The notes beneath the pieces were generated by a model. The model did no database searches. It had not been told where the DNA came from and was given only the letters and a program-made list of their open reading frames with translations. The position numbers were made by a program, and so were the translations under genes. From Branchiostoma floridae (Eukaryota > Chordata > Leptocardii > Amphioxiformes > Branchiostomatidae), in assembly GCF_000003815.2 (NCBI RefSeq), contig NC_049980.1, forward strand, positions 29,371,818 to 29,435,817: a stretch of 64,000 bases of DNA. The letters are read 5' to 3'. The first letter of the stretch is position 1; the number at the start of each line of letters is the position of its first letter. Below are positions 44,240 through 57,129 of the stretch, in pieces.

Positions 44240-44870
44240 AATACCCATCAGTCATTCCCGGGAACAATTGGGACAAAATTGGTGAAATTGATGTTTCGGG
44301 CCAGGGCGCCAGATGGTAGGGGAATAGTGTGATTTCAAATTCCATGCAAAATTGTGGAAAATTGTTTGCTACACCTTGCCCTCTGCCCCCTGGTTCATTA
44401 CAGATCACATTAAGTACTCCGCCTGCTGTGACAAAACTGCCGGCAAATAAAATTAGCAAAGAAGAGCAGCACCGCCGATCCCCTTACCAAATAAATATCG
44501 ACCCCCGCGTGATGGTTCACACTCGGAATTTTTATGGCGGTATATTGAGTGTAGGATCCACGGGTCAAACCTATCACTTATTTGATGTCACAGGTCGGAG
44601 GAAACAGGGAAATATTACCTGTCCCTCTGTGGCCGAGGATCAGGAGAAAAGCGCGCGTCCGCTGACGACAAGGCGCCTGATGTGTAGTAATAACCTAATT
44701 TAGGCCCGCGCTTTCCATACTTTTGCCAGGAAATCCAATTTTATGTCCCCTCGAGCGCCTAATGGCATATGAAATGTTTGATTATCAGAAATTGGCATAG
44801 CAAGGAAGTGGAGACAGTCTGGGGGTTATGTTATTTCCCTGATTCCCTGCCCAGCATGCAAAGTTACACA
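44240..44870. promoter_or_regulatory. Candidate conserved non-coding block
   Basis: About 600 bp of balanced, CpG-containing, repeat-free sequence. It contains several homeodomain-type words (AATAAATATCG, GCCTAATGGCATATG, TTTGATTATCAG). A 124-residue plus frame crosses it but has no recognisable domain or splice sites. Confidence 0.33.
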
Positions 44871-46699
44871 CTATCAAGCTGACCCTGTCACCTTCGCAAA
44901 ATAGTTAAAACCTAACATTTAATACCATCCTGCTGCAGTATTCATCTTGATTGCTAGGGGGCAGTACATGCAGTTGTTCCTCCGTGGGGACCTCAGCAGT
45001 ATGTATATTGACCTGGTAAACCATCTTTCTGCAGGTGGCCATTATCCTTTTGTCTGGGCTTTTCACCCTTTGTACTGGCCAACCCTAAACACTTGTGTCT
45101 TTAAAGAAAGAGGATTTCGAGTTGCGAATCCTACTTTCATCGTCTTTTATCTAAAGCTTTTGTTTTGTTGGGAGATCAGCCTGTAATCCCCGCGAATGAC
45201 GTTAGCAGTATTTCCATGGCCTTGTTCTCCTGTGTTACTGTAGTTACAGGTCCTGAAATCAGCTAATCTACCTTGTTAGTTAAGTCTGAACAACAAGAGA
45301 CGGTGTAAGAAGGAGATAATCCTTTCTTATAAGGATTAGAAACTTCATTTATGTCATCTTTTACACATAATGTGTGTGTCTATACATGTAGGTTGTCATT
45401 CTATTGTCGTTTGGTATATGGTGTCAACATAGCTGGTATAGCAGGTCAGTAGAATCTAGTCTATGTATTTTTTCTCTGCAGCTTAGTCAGGTCGGTAAAC
45501 TCTTGGAGTGGAAAAGTATGAATAGCACAGATGACATTGACTTGACATTCACATCTAGTGATAAACAGTTTTTAGGATGTCGCCGTAAATTTTACTACGT
45601 GATATCATAACTGAGAGAGGACAATGTTAATGACTGCCGCAATCACATGCCAATTCAACTAATAGCTACTAAAATATATTATCGTCATGTTGTTCCTCTC
45701 CTGAGTATGAATAAAGCCAATGATCAGTTCTGGGTTCATTCGTTTGGCTGTAAAAATCTTACTCAATAGTGTAGTTAATATGGAATACTAGCGTATGACT
45801 TTATTGAACAATTTGGGATAAAAAAATATGATAATTTTTTTGTGTCATACTATACTTTTGATCTACTGTGACCCTGTTCTATTCATTGTTTTGTAGGGAA
45901 TTGAAGCAGAGCCCAATTTGCAATGTACTTTTTCCTGGAAGTTGACCAGGACCACTTTTAGTTCATGATTAGGTAATTATGCTTATTGACAGTCAAAAGA
46001 GTAATTGAGCCTGGGCTTTCCAGATGTTTATCTTTAACAGAAGAGTAATTTTTCCCTTCTAAAAGCATTATTTCCCAATCATTAACTAAAACTAAAAGGC
46101 AGCATCATTTGACTTGTATTTTCCCAGCTTCTTCTTTAAAGCAACATGCTTGTGTTGTGTTTTGAAGGTAGCTTGTTTATGCTGACAACCTTATTATATA
46201 TAACATTAAGAAAAAGAAATCAAATACCATCTATCATGCCTATAGTTCTCTTTTACCTTCATTAAATCTATTTTGAGAACTTAGATTGAAGAAAGTTTAT
46301 AGTAAGTAGACTAACATCATGACAGACAGTGTATGTTTAAAATCGTACCTACCTTCTACCTACCTAGTCCTTCCACCTCCAGGTCGCTGAGGGGCAAGGT
46401 AGACATGAAGATGGAGAGCTGTCTTCAGTCTCATATACCTGATTTGTACATAAATCCACACAAATATCTATGTGCAATGGTGCGCACAAATTTAAGTTAA
46501 CAATTTTGGTAATCAGCTCCAGCTTTTAATGGAACATTTAATTAGCTTTTCACCTCAGCCAAGAATATCTATAAATGATAATTAGGAAGACATAGTATGT
46601 CTCAGTTTGGATTTTTGCAAATTGGCTAGTTCAGTTTAGAAATTAACATTTTTTTTGTTAAGAAATGTGATGACAAATGTGTTCTTGGTCCCTCAAAGC
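44871..46699. other. Mostly AT-rich sequence
   Basis: No exon, RNA gene or named repeat. Confidence 0.3.
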
Positions 46700-47120
46700 A
46701 TGCGAAGGAGATGTTTTATTAAAGTTGTGTGTCAGGAATAATGCAAAACCCCCAAGCAGCTTGCACAGCGGAGTGTGCAAAACACCTGCTTTGATCAATA
46801 TTAGGGGTCAGTGAGTATATGAGGGGGGCAAACAAAGGCCCACTAGCCACTTCAAATCCTAAGCGACCTGACCCTGGCTTTACTCCGGGCGTTCCATCAT
46901 CCGTCCATTGGCTCTCTGCCATCCTCCAAGGATAGATAGCCTGCCTTATTCACTTCTGATTGCCCGGGTAATAAAATTGTCAGATCGAGAGGATCCTTAG
47001 CTGTCTCTCAACACTTCCCGTGCGATGCTATCAGGTGCCATCAGCCCTGCCATGCTCAATAGCTCCGCTGCTGACCCCTGGGTTCATGTGCTGACCCCCA
47101 GGATAAACCCTCTGGTATCA
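46700..47120. promoter_or_regulatory. Candidate conserved non-coding block
   Basis: GC-balanced, with GATTGCCCGGGTAATAAAAT and GCTGACCCCTGGGTTCATG near a second GCTGACCCCCAGG, a paired nuclear-receptor-like arrangement. No coding support. Confidence 0.3.
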
Positions 47121-47939
47121 AACATAACCAGCCATGGCAAGTCTACAATTTGTTGAGGTCGTGGCCTTTCTGGCCTCTGTTGACCACACCGGCCATAATA
47201 TCAGCACTCTGCACCATCTACCATAAAACACCTAATTTCAACTGCTCCAAAATCAATCTCAGTCAGTGTACATTTCAACATGTAAAAATGGTACTATTAC
47301 AGCATAAGTATACTACACTCTCTTTTGTTTTGCTAGTACCTAGGAGCTGTAGAAAGGACAGTTTTAAGAGCACATTGGCAGTGAGGTTGATAAGGAACTA
47401 CATTTACAGGTAGAGAAGTTCAGGCCACTTGATGAGGGTTAGGATTGTGACTAATGATGTCCTTAGTCACCTTGGCTTATCTCACTACAAACACTGGACT
47501 TTACTGGCCTACCTAATTTGCTCACCCCTGCCAAACCTACATAAAAGAGGGCATATTTGTTTTTACGCCATAGTTGTATCATTTATGGTCTCCAGGCTTG
47601 TCTGGAGACCTTTTGTTTGGCCTCCTAATTTGTTTTGGCACAACCTTTGTCCTGAAAGCCCTGCGGAATGATGAGTGATAAGATTACAGTGTAAGTCTGG
47701 AGAAGTGCCCAGAACAAGATAAACTATGTAGCATAGTTCTGATAACCCCCAGGTTGCTAGGGACGGAATCCGGGATGAAAAATGTTGCAGACGTTTTTTG
47801 ATGACGTACACTTTTTTTTTTAAAGTAATTATTATTAAGGTGATTTAAATTAAGGTGAAGATTAATATCTTTTTGTTGGAGGGGGAGGTTTGATAGAAGG
47901 CTGTCAAGTTACGTTTTCCACTATCCTACCACCTGCCAT
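47121..47939. other. AT-rich sequence
   Basis: No supported feature. Confidence 0.25.
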
Positions 47940-48060
47940 CCCGCAAAATTACTCCCAGACCGTAAATTACTCACACCTTTTGTGCCATAATTGGTGCAAT
48001 TATGCACTATTTTCCCTGTGAAATGTCAATGAAATTTAGCGACAATTAAGCTAGCATTAA
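47940..48060. promoter_or_regulatory. Candidate element with palindromic homeodomain site
   Basis: CATAATTG and CAATTATG form a perfect inverted pair separated by GTG at 47986-48004, giving TAATTG-N3-CAATTA. AAATTACTCAC and GACAATTAAGC lie nearby. Dense homeodomain cores in a short repeat-free stretch. Confidence 0.35.
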
Positions 48061-49139
48061 GGGTTTTTACAAATTTTTCTTTTAGTGTTACAGCAACAAG
48101 ACTTACCTTGGTGACTGAGAGATTTGTTAACATGAAGACATACTTGGTCTGTTGGTCAGATTTCATTATTACATGATGTAGATTTTTATTTGATTGTGAA
48201 TTTTTTTTTTGCCTTGTGGGCTGTGATCCACTGACATGTTTTGTGTAAATGTCAAGGTAGCGTGAACTAAAAATATCTTCCATGCTTGGTTGAAAGGCTC
48301 TGATCCCGGGCCGTGTCAATAAGTTCTGCCTAGTGACTAAGGAGTGGCACTCCACAGGACTAAGGACACTATTTGTGCAGTAATAATATTAATGCAATCT
48401 GTCTGCTGGGCTGGCAGGATACCATGACCATTATTGAAAAGTTTGGACGCTATTCTTCTTGGGTGGGTCCTGAAATAGCTTGGTAGCTGCTCGCGCCTTG
48501 GAAATAGAAGCATTTCAGAAGAAAAAAAGTTTTGCCCACCGTAGACGTACGCCAAAGCAGGGACATTGTATCGTAGATGTGTACCAATGCGAGCTGGGCA
48601 AATAACACTGTAACAAATTAGTTATCATCTGGAGTTAAATTAGCATATCATACCTGTGTAATTACATTTACCTCAGTGATGAGAGTTAATTGCTATAAAC
48701 TTCTGTCACAAGCTTTTATGGAGCACTCTTATAACAGCTAAATGAGAGATAAAACCAGGGTTACCTTTTGCTTAATCGAGCATTGTTTTGTTTACATGTT
48801 GTAGTATGCACTTCAGCCATGACCTCTTGTCCTATGCTGTACAAACTATGGTGTCAGCCTTTACAATGTGTTGTTTGTGCCCGGAGGCGACAAACATTTA
48901 TGTATGGAAGATTATGGTGTTAAAGTATAATTGAGGTATTAAGTTCATATTCGACTCATAAACAATCCTAAATTCTACTTAATACACTGAAAAAGTAGGC
49001 TTCCTTTTTAAGATATATCATTGTCTGAAGTGAATAGTCTTCTATTTTCAATATCAACTTTTGTTGTGTGGTAATATATTGATATAAACACTTTCTAATG
49101 TAAGAATAGGCCAAAGATTTACTGAAAAGGGGAAGAGAG
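48061..49139. other. Mixed sequence
   Basis: Bases 48270-48580 are GC-richer and possibly regulatory. The rest is AT-rich. No exon. Confidence 0.25.
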
Positions 49140-49300
49140 TTTATCTTGCCTTTAAATCTTTACGGGGCACTTGACATCTGACCTTCTGACATGAACGTTA
49201 GCTATTAGTTACTCTCCCAGGTGACCCTTGGTCGCAAACAATGGAGGGGTCAGCTGGGCCGCAGCACAACCCCTCAGCAATATGTGTCCTTCCGCCTGGC
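49140..49300. promoter_or_regulatory. Small candidate regulatory block
   Basis: Short GC-balanced stretch with CACTTGACATCTGACC and AGGTGACCCTTGG. No coding frame support. Confidence 0.2.
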
Positions 49301-51514
49301 ACTATTTCCTGTCAAAATGCTAAACTTTTTTCTTTGCTGTGCAAAGTTCTTGTGTGAGTCTCTCATGAATGATTGGTTGGCTGGGACAGACTTTGATTAT
49401 TGTATTTTTGATGGTTACATCACAAAGCTGTAGATATCTATGTTTGTTTGCAAACTCGTCTGACAGGTTAATTCATAACGTGTCTATATTGATCTGTCTG
49501 GCTTGTTTGCCAGAGGCTACTGACATATGTGGATTGTATCAACATTTTTGGCAGCTTTTGTCCTCTTACATACCAATAAAGCACTGGATAGCTGGATAAT
49601 GGGACGGACTAAGAAGGATTCAACTCTGATGGTACATGTATGCACATGGAAAAAAAAGTTGAATCTAGAGTTAAGTGGAGAATAATTTCTTTGTTTTAAA
49701 AATGTTTTGGAAGGTAAAATGATTGTAAATGTCTCTGTCTGAGATCTGTCGAACAGGATAAGAGACTTGAGACCTGAGACATGGCATGTACCTGTTATGA
49801 TTGCCAGGTCCTGACCTTGTTTGATATATACCGGTCTGTTTTTGTAGCCTAGAGAAAAAGTAGTTTAGTTTTATGTCAGTAATAAAACTTCCAGTTCCCC
49901 TGACTGGTGGTTTTGTCTTTCACTTTCCTCTTGAATTCTTATCAAAAGCACATGCTGATTATAACGTCTTGGGATAGATAACTCAAGAGAGTTCTGACTA
50001 TAGACCAGGTGTTTCCAGGTGCTACAGGTGGTTTAAAGCAGGTGATTATGCTATTGTGGAGGTTTCCTTCTGTGGGGACATCTTCTTAAGAAGTCTGCAT
50101 TGTCCCTGAATAGATAGTCCCTCTTGCACTTCTCAAATGGCACCTCTGCTGACACACATGCCCCATTGTGTTTTCCCTACTCATTTATCACTGTCCTTAA
50201 GGCTTGAGAAACAAGACAGGTATGTCTCCAAAGTCCCACCTCTGACCCTACCATAATAAGTTCAACAAGCAGGCACAAGGCCTCCCCTTCTCATTCCCAA
50301 GTCCTCCTGGCCCAAATCTGCTTATTGCTGACCCAGCTGCACTCCAGTCAAGAGGGGGAAAAACAGTTTTGAAAGGTTGGAAAGAAGGGTGGAGGGCTAA
50401 AAAGGCAACAAGTCGCGCTAAGCTGTGTGGTTGGGTCACCTATGTCAGGTCATGCGGAAGGCACTGGGGCACCCAAAAGTAAATCAAACAGAAATGGGAG
50501 AACTGGGAAGGCCTACATGATCGCTCTGGGAGTACATCACATACACAACCTGTGTAGCACAGCCACCAGTGTTATGGGTTTTTATTGAGTACTTTTGTTT
50601 GGGTAATAACATTGTAAAACAGCGACACGAATTAAGGGCAGACAATATTATTATCATTATTACAATATTATTGATACCGGGCAGACTCCTAACTGGCTGA
50701 AACTACTCTAGTCTACTCTACTCTACTAATATTTACCTCCCACCTTACAGTGATACAGTGTTACTGGCAATAGGCCACCAACAACAGCCATGCCTGTTGG
50801 CCAAGGTCACTAGCTAATTCCACCCCTGGAGTTATTACCCCTCTTAAGAAAACATTCTCGTTTGATTAGGAGCTCTACAGGGAGTAATGTTTCATCTTCA
50901 AAGTTGCAGAGTAACCTGAAGAAAAGCTAGTCTTCTCCTCTGCACATGTGGAAATGCTTTCAGTCCTGTCAGGCTTTATCTCAAGTTCCTGATCTGGGGA
51001 TACATGCTTTGGTGTTTCATGCCTCAGAGACCATCTTTGCCAGTGTTGAAAAAGTGGCTGCCAGATATGGCAGGAAGTGTCAAGTTTCCTTTGATAAACC
51101 TCTCCCAACAAGTGTTGCCTGGGACAGACTCTCAGAAGGTAGTCTTAATTAGGCAAGAAAATGAAATCATGTGTCAAGGTGTTGTTTGATATTGGAGTCT
51201 CGACAGGATTCAGCTAAGGAAACGCTTTGAGTCGAAAGGTCAGAGTTTTCTGGCAAGCTTATATTTTGGTAAGTCCACTTTACAAATCAGTCACTTGATA
51301 TGTCAAAGCTTAGCAGAGAGATTGGTGGATAAGGTTAGCCAACATAGACCAGATGGGTTGTCACTACAAAGTCTTTCAGGTGTAAGGTTGCCACACTTTG
51401 ATAATGATGTGTGATAAATCACAAGAAAAGTATGCCATATTTTTTTCAATAAAAAACATACACGGAATTGTTTGAATAATTGTATACCTAACCAAACACC
51501 TGACTCTTCTCTTC
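49301..51514. other. Mixed sequence, no exon
   Basis: Bases 50220-50520 and 50750-50860 are GC-balanced and could be regulatory. A TACTCTA-rich patch lies near 50705. Nothing firm. Confidence 0.25.
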
Positions 51515-51695
51515 TCTGCTCTATCATGCTATTCTATTCTATTCTTAGACTAGTCTACCTCTACCCTACCCTACTCCACTCTACTACTACTAATTCTGTT
51601 CTATCATACTATAGCTACTACACAATTCTACTGTACTCTAGTCAACTCTACTTTACTCTGCACAGTTCTGCTCTGCTGTAGTGTACTCTGTCTAG
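51515..51695. repeat. Degenerate (CTACT/CTATT)n low-complexity tract
   Basis: Pyrimidine-rich strand made of CTACT, CTATT and CTACC variants over about 180 bp. Confidence 0.75.
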
Positions 51696-54027
51696 TCTTT
51701 TTGAGAGAGAAAGTAGGCCTCTTCATTTGACAGTGAGACATGCATGATAAGATTGTGAGGAAGGTTGTAAGTAGGACTGTTTTGCTTGTGTCTTTGCAGG
51801 TGTAACGTTTCAAGATGATATATGTTTGTAAGTTACTGTGTCAAGTCCCTACACTGGATAAACAGCTGTTTTCACCAAGAGACCCTCGACACCTTTGAAA
51901 TTAGCTGATTGGCTCTCTTATTTTTCAGTTTCCTTCTTAAGTTTTCATCAGGTGGCTGCGTCTGACAGTCATTTCTTTCCTGTGTGTGTGGTGTGGGTTT
52001 ATTGAACAGGCCGGGCTTTCTATCAGACCAGGCTACAGTAATGGGGTTATATTGTTCCTCAATAAAGTAATGGCCAATCCACCTGACGTGAAATAGACAT
52101 GCTGTCTATAGGGTCAATGTGAAAGAGAATTTAAAGACTTAAAGAACTCAGGGTTGTCTCCAGGCCTGGTCCCTGTGTCCTGAGACAGATGTTTGTTGTC
52201 CGGATAAAAAAAAATTACCTTGCCTGACCAAGAAGTTTGACCTTAATGTAATGAAACTAATGAAAGTTTTTTTTTCATAAGCTTAAAATGTTTGATATAT
52301 CAACAAAAATCAACAGCACGGGCTCCCAAACAATGCATTGGATGCAAAAAAAATTTAAAAGTGGAGACAGTCCTGCTTGAAAACAAATCTTGAATGAACT
52401 TGCCGCAATTAAACTTATTTTTATGGTATCATGTAGTTTAGGAAGGGCTTTCAGTGAAAAGGGTTCTAAAAGTTCATATTGACATATAGATTGACGGATA
52501 GGTCACATGCACTGACATGTAAGCAATCTCACCTCAAGGGTCAAGAGCAGGAACTGAATAAACATCTCTTTTTTTTTACCCTTTCCTCATGTTAATCATG
52601 TTTGCTTTAAAGTTTAAGTTTGATACACGGCGGCCTTTGTATAGCGGCAAACTCTTTGAAGTTTGGCACTCATTTCACATTACCTACATGAACGTGTTTG
52701 CTATTAAGTTAAAGATATCAGTGGGGTTTGATAAGTTCCATTAAAATATCAATATGTATATTTACTGGTGTGATAAGCATATGTGAAATCAATGAATTAC
52801 CACCTGTTTCATTACCATTGTAGTTTTTTTTAATCATAAGTTATGATAAGTTCTCTGATAAAGATACCATACTTAACAATAAAAAGTCATGCTAGGGATG
52901 AGAAGTATTTGTATTTTCTTATACTTGAGACAAGGAGCTACAGCTAGGGGCAGTTAAGACCTATGCAGCGCCTTTTTACTTTGCTGACACTGATAGTGAA
53001 GACTTGTGACTGACACATCAAACAATGGTGGTATCAGGCAGACAAAGTTCAATGGATGGAAGTGCATTGTGAAGTACATAACCCTGCTGTCCAGATGCCG
53101 CAATTATTGGCTATAGCTTTGTGTGCTTTTTCCCCTGGGGGTCTGGAAACATCTGAAGATAGCAGTTAAGATAGACACTTACAAAATCAATAGCGGTCTA
53201 CATGGAGGGAACAAGTCGTGTCCTTTGAAGAACAAAATGTTTTTGTTTGATGTTTGATTAAAGAGTAGAGTTTACTGGTTTCATCGTTGGTTGTGGCTGT
53301 TACCGTTCAATACGACTAGATCAGCGAATCTTCACTGTGCTGGGTAAAGTTCAGACAAGTACGTAGAATATTTGGCTGTGATGTTTTTTTCAGGAGAGCA
53401 ATACTCCAAATTTTGCCTCATTAAGAAAAGATTTGATTTATCATACTGTTCTTATTGAATTACTTGACTCAAATATATTCATTTATTATCATTAAAATCT
53501 TGATGCACAAATCAAAGTGGTAAAGAATCTTGTGCTGATCGAAGAACTGCAATTTCCTCTTTCTGTTTCTCATTTAATAGCAAGAAATGTTAAGTTTATT
53601 CAAAAGTACCTGTATTTCATCTTAATTGCTTAATCAAGATATTATTGCTGAGTTTGAAAACTATGTGACAAAAAGACTATTCACGTACGTCCCAACTCAT
53701 ATTTGAGCTTCTGAGTTTCCTTATATGATTCCTCCTCCACATTTCAGTACTCTGAAAAGTCCTACATTCAACAGGTTTTACATATTGCACAACTAGAGGA
53801 GAGAATGGCACTTTGTTTTTCACAACATTGCTAAGTTTATTTCATTGTCCACATTTAACTCTACTTTCCCTTTTTTTTGCATTTGACATAGCGGCACGTT
53901 TTGTCGGACATGTGGTAGCTGAGTAAACTTGAGCTAGCAGCCACAGAATGAGCAGTAGGTTCCAGGATTGTACTGAAAGGTTGCCATGGCAATGCTGTCA
54001 GGACAAAATCTGAGAAATTCAAGGTGA
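51696..54027. other. Mostly AT-rich sequence
   Basis: No exon recognised. Short GC-balanced patches at 51880-52100 and 53060-53240. Confidence 0.25.
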
Positions 54028-54204
54028 TGTTCACCTTTGACCAGGATGGAGCCGGGGTCAGGCTGGCGTTACGGGGTGCAGTCTGCAGACGGACCGGTAG
54101 GTGCGTCCCCCTCACGTCGGGCAGCCGCTCGCCGTCCGGGGCGTGTCGCGCCCAGCGATGTTCCCTTTCATACACGACTTTGTGAGCGCCGCCGCCGCAC
54201 TAAA
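54028..54204 (-). CDS. Putative orphan exon on the minus strand
   Basis: A GC-rich island in AT-rich surroundings. On the minus strand it is bounded by an acceptor-like TCTTCTGTGGCTTTAG and a donor-like TCAAAG/GTGAAC. The frame between reads GAHKVVYEREHRWARHAPDG, then ERLPDVRGTHLPVRL and PRNASLTPAPSWSK. Composition and codon third positions (mostly G/C) are protein-like. No family recognised, and the opposite strand is also open, so a CpG-rich regulatory element is the main alternative. Confidence 0.25.
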
Positions 54205-54639
54205 GCCACAGAAGACGTCCCACTGACTTGACTTTCTCACGCCACTTTAACCTGACTTTCCTTTGTTGACCAAAGGGAAGGTCAGTGGCAGCATTGTGCC
54301 CTTTGATTCTGACTTTCGCCTTGATGTCCAACTTCAGAGACTCACATATCTGTTCATTCCATCTCACTTCAACCAAAGTTCATAATGTCTTCTTAACCAA
54401 GGGTGCTTGGGTCTGTGGTGATGGCATAGCTTTGGGATTACTGTGTTTTGGAAAAGGGGCCTGACTGCTCACAATCTGTGTCAAGGTATTTCTCCTGCTC
54501 ACAAAGGGACGCAGGCACCGTCCATTCATGGGTCAGAGGCAAGGTCTAACTCCCAGTCAACCCTAATCCCTCTAGTCAGCAAGACATTCCTTGACAACCA
54601 CAGATATAGAGTTTCAACAAATAAAGGCCTGACATGTTT
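54205..54639. other. Mixed sequence
   Basis: No supported feature. Confidence 0.2.
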
Positions 54640-55320
54640 GAACCCGATTTGTCTGTGAGAATCTTACGTTATTGTCCCGGTGAGTAAGGGGTATAGCTGC
54701 GCTGGTGGCACTGGAGGAGTTTTAAAGACAGACCAACAGCGAGTGCAACTCTGGGCCTGCTTTTGTGAGTACGGTTAGTCATCGTGCCCACTAGGGCTTT
54801 GTAGACAGGAGCTCAAACTTTTCCAGACCTGTGAGTGCAGATGTGTGCATTCAGGTGGCACGGATAATGCCTGCAAGTGGCGTTGAGTGACAGGATGGGG
54901 TGTCGGTTTCCCATCCTGCAAGTGCAAGGGCAGGCGGTTGATGATTCCAGGCCTGTGCTGTTTGTCGTTTGCTGCCAAGCCGATCGTGAATAATGAGCGC
55001 AGCCGCATCACAGCCGGCCCAAACATGGTCCGACTGCGCGGGGTCACCACCCGAAGGTGACATTCTTTTCATCTTCCCCATTCACCGCGCTAACTTCTTC
55101 CATTCCGTAATGAAGTTTACCCCCGAATTTCTTCCATCGTTTTATTGTGTTATCGATTTTCGGAAATTGGGCTCAGTTGTGTCAGACGCGGGGGTAATGA
55201 GATGCCAGGCCTGGATTACGCCAGCATGTAGCAATGAATTTGTACCTGACATGCACGTCAAAGACGCGGACCCAAGTTTCCCGCCTTCCCTTCTACCTTT
55301 GCCGCCAAATTAGCATATCT
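54640..55320. promoter_or_regulatory. Candidate conserved non-coding block
   Basis: One of the clearest blocks: balanced, CpG-rich, repeat-free. It holds GTGAATAATGAGCGC, the inverted pair GGTCACC/GGTGACA around 55039, ATTCCGTAATGAAG, GGGGTAATGAG and AAATTAGCATATC. Ends abruptly in AT-rich sequence at about 55325. Confidence 0.38.
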
Positions 55321-55679
55321 TTAACTACTGAATGATTCATGACATTTGTTTCAGAACACGCATTTTTTTCAGTCTGACAAAACTTTTATGGACTACATTG
55401 CCCCCATTTTGTCCTGAAGTTTGAATTCTGAAAAAAAGGATGTGTACTGAACTATTTCTTAACTTTGGTTTCAGCAAGAGATTCTTTCCTTAACTTAGTC
55501 ATCTTTCGTTGCCATTAGACTGATATCTTAATAGAAGACATAGATATAAATGATATAGAGTCTCTAAAGTCTCTAAATCCCTCAAATTGGACACTGTCTT
55601 GTTGTTGCTATCCTGAGTTATGCAGGTTGATGCTGAGGTGTCTCCTTAGTGTTAGTGCCTTTGTCGCAACTTCGGGGCT

Positions 55680-56560
55680 GTGATACACTGATGTAAATTG
55701 TGGTCACGCAGCAACACACCTACTTGGATGATTCTGAATTACACGCACTGAACTATGAAATATCAGGGCTTCTGCTATTGCTGCATCTTGCAAATGAGCT
55801 GGCTTTGTCCATTTATCTCTTGTCCCTGTGCCCTCTTCCTTTATTTGATTATTTCCACCTCTCCTGTCTTTATTCACTGCGCTGTGACCGGTGTTCTGTT
55901 ACAGCGTTACCTTTAATTATGCCTGCGTCAAAGTCCGCTGTCCCCACCCGTGTTTAACAAGAAATGGCTGGAAGTTTAACAGGTAGTGGAAGAGTGGTTG
56001 GTTTTCTGCGTATATTCCTGTGACCTATAGGGCTGTTGACACCCAAAGCTGCAGAATATCTATATGCCAATTCCATTTCATCAGCTCTGGTTTAAAGTCC
56101 CGTCCAAGGGTCTCCCAACGTCTGACAAGCTTTTCCGTGGCGCCATCTGAGATAGGGCCAAGTGGAAATTGTACCTTGCCATTAATCATTCCTCCAGTTT
56201 TATTTCATATCTAAGTGTATCTTAATTGATGCAATATCCTTTGAAAAATGTCCTTTCATCGGCACTTCAATTTGCCGAATTTGACCTTTTCCTTCCCTGC
56301 CCCCCTGGAGTGCTTATCAGGTGCTCAATCATGGGTGTTTTTTTGGCATCCCGAACATTTAGGGCCTTGTCTAGGTCATTACCTTCCTGGTCACCTGCAT
56401 TTTTAATTGTGATTTCCTGTATCGATTCGGTGACACGCGGTTCAAAAGTTACTTTCCTCTGGTGTCCTTATGCCACCATCCCCTCTAACCTTCATGCTTG
56501 TAAAGTCGGGACCATTTTTCTTAATCGTGGAAGAGACAGGTGGGTTGATGAGCCGACTTG
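55680..56560. promoter_or_regulatory. Candidate conserved non-coding block(s)
   Basis: Balanced, repeat-free stretch with CCTTTAATTATGCC, GCCATTAATCATTCC and AAAGTCCGC words. Several short frames on the plus strand, none with a domain or splice support. Confidence 0.32.
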
Positions 56561-57129
56561 GTAGGAACCCAAGTGTGCTGCTCGGCTTAGATGGCTAGCT
56601 CCCACTCTACAACTTTAACGGTCAGCGTTGCATTTATATTGTCTTGTCTTGTAGCTGAGATGATACTAAAGAACTTTCATCTGTGCGTGATCTAGAATAA
56701 CAATAATTAGTTACGATGAAAGCTCACCTGTGTTGGTACAAGACATGCCTAATAGTTGTTAACATTTAAGTTTGGAACAAGGACTCTAAATCTTAACCAT
56801 GAGACTCACGGTCAACATCCCCTTTCGACTGGAGACTGTGACTGGCGAGCAACCAAAAATTTGACTGAACGGTCAACAAATTTCATAAGGAACTAATTTC
56901 TTTATCATTATGTGTGTTTTGTCTTTTAAATCATACTTAGTCCTTATGCATCATATTCGTATTATGAAATCAAGGAACATACAAATCCAATTTTGGTTGC
57001 TGTACAGTCACTCAGCAATCGTGGTCTAGTAGAAAGTTGGGACTGAATAAGTGAATATTTGAGGGTATGTTTGTGGCCATGTTTAGAGGAAAACTTTGAT
57101 GGATGTACTGAAGAGGAAACTTCATGAGC
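56561..57129. other. AT-rich sequence
   Basis: No supported feature. Confidence 0.25.

Noticed and set aside
44329-44703. 124-residue plus-strand frame
   Set aside because: Random-looking composition within a block better explained as non-coding regulatory sequence.
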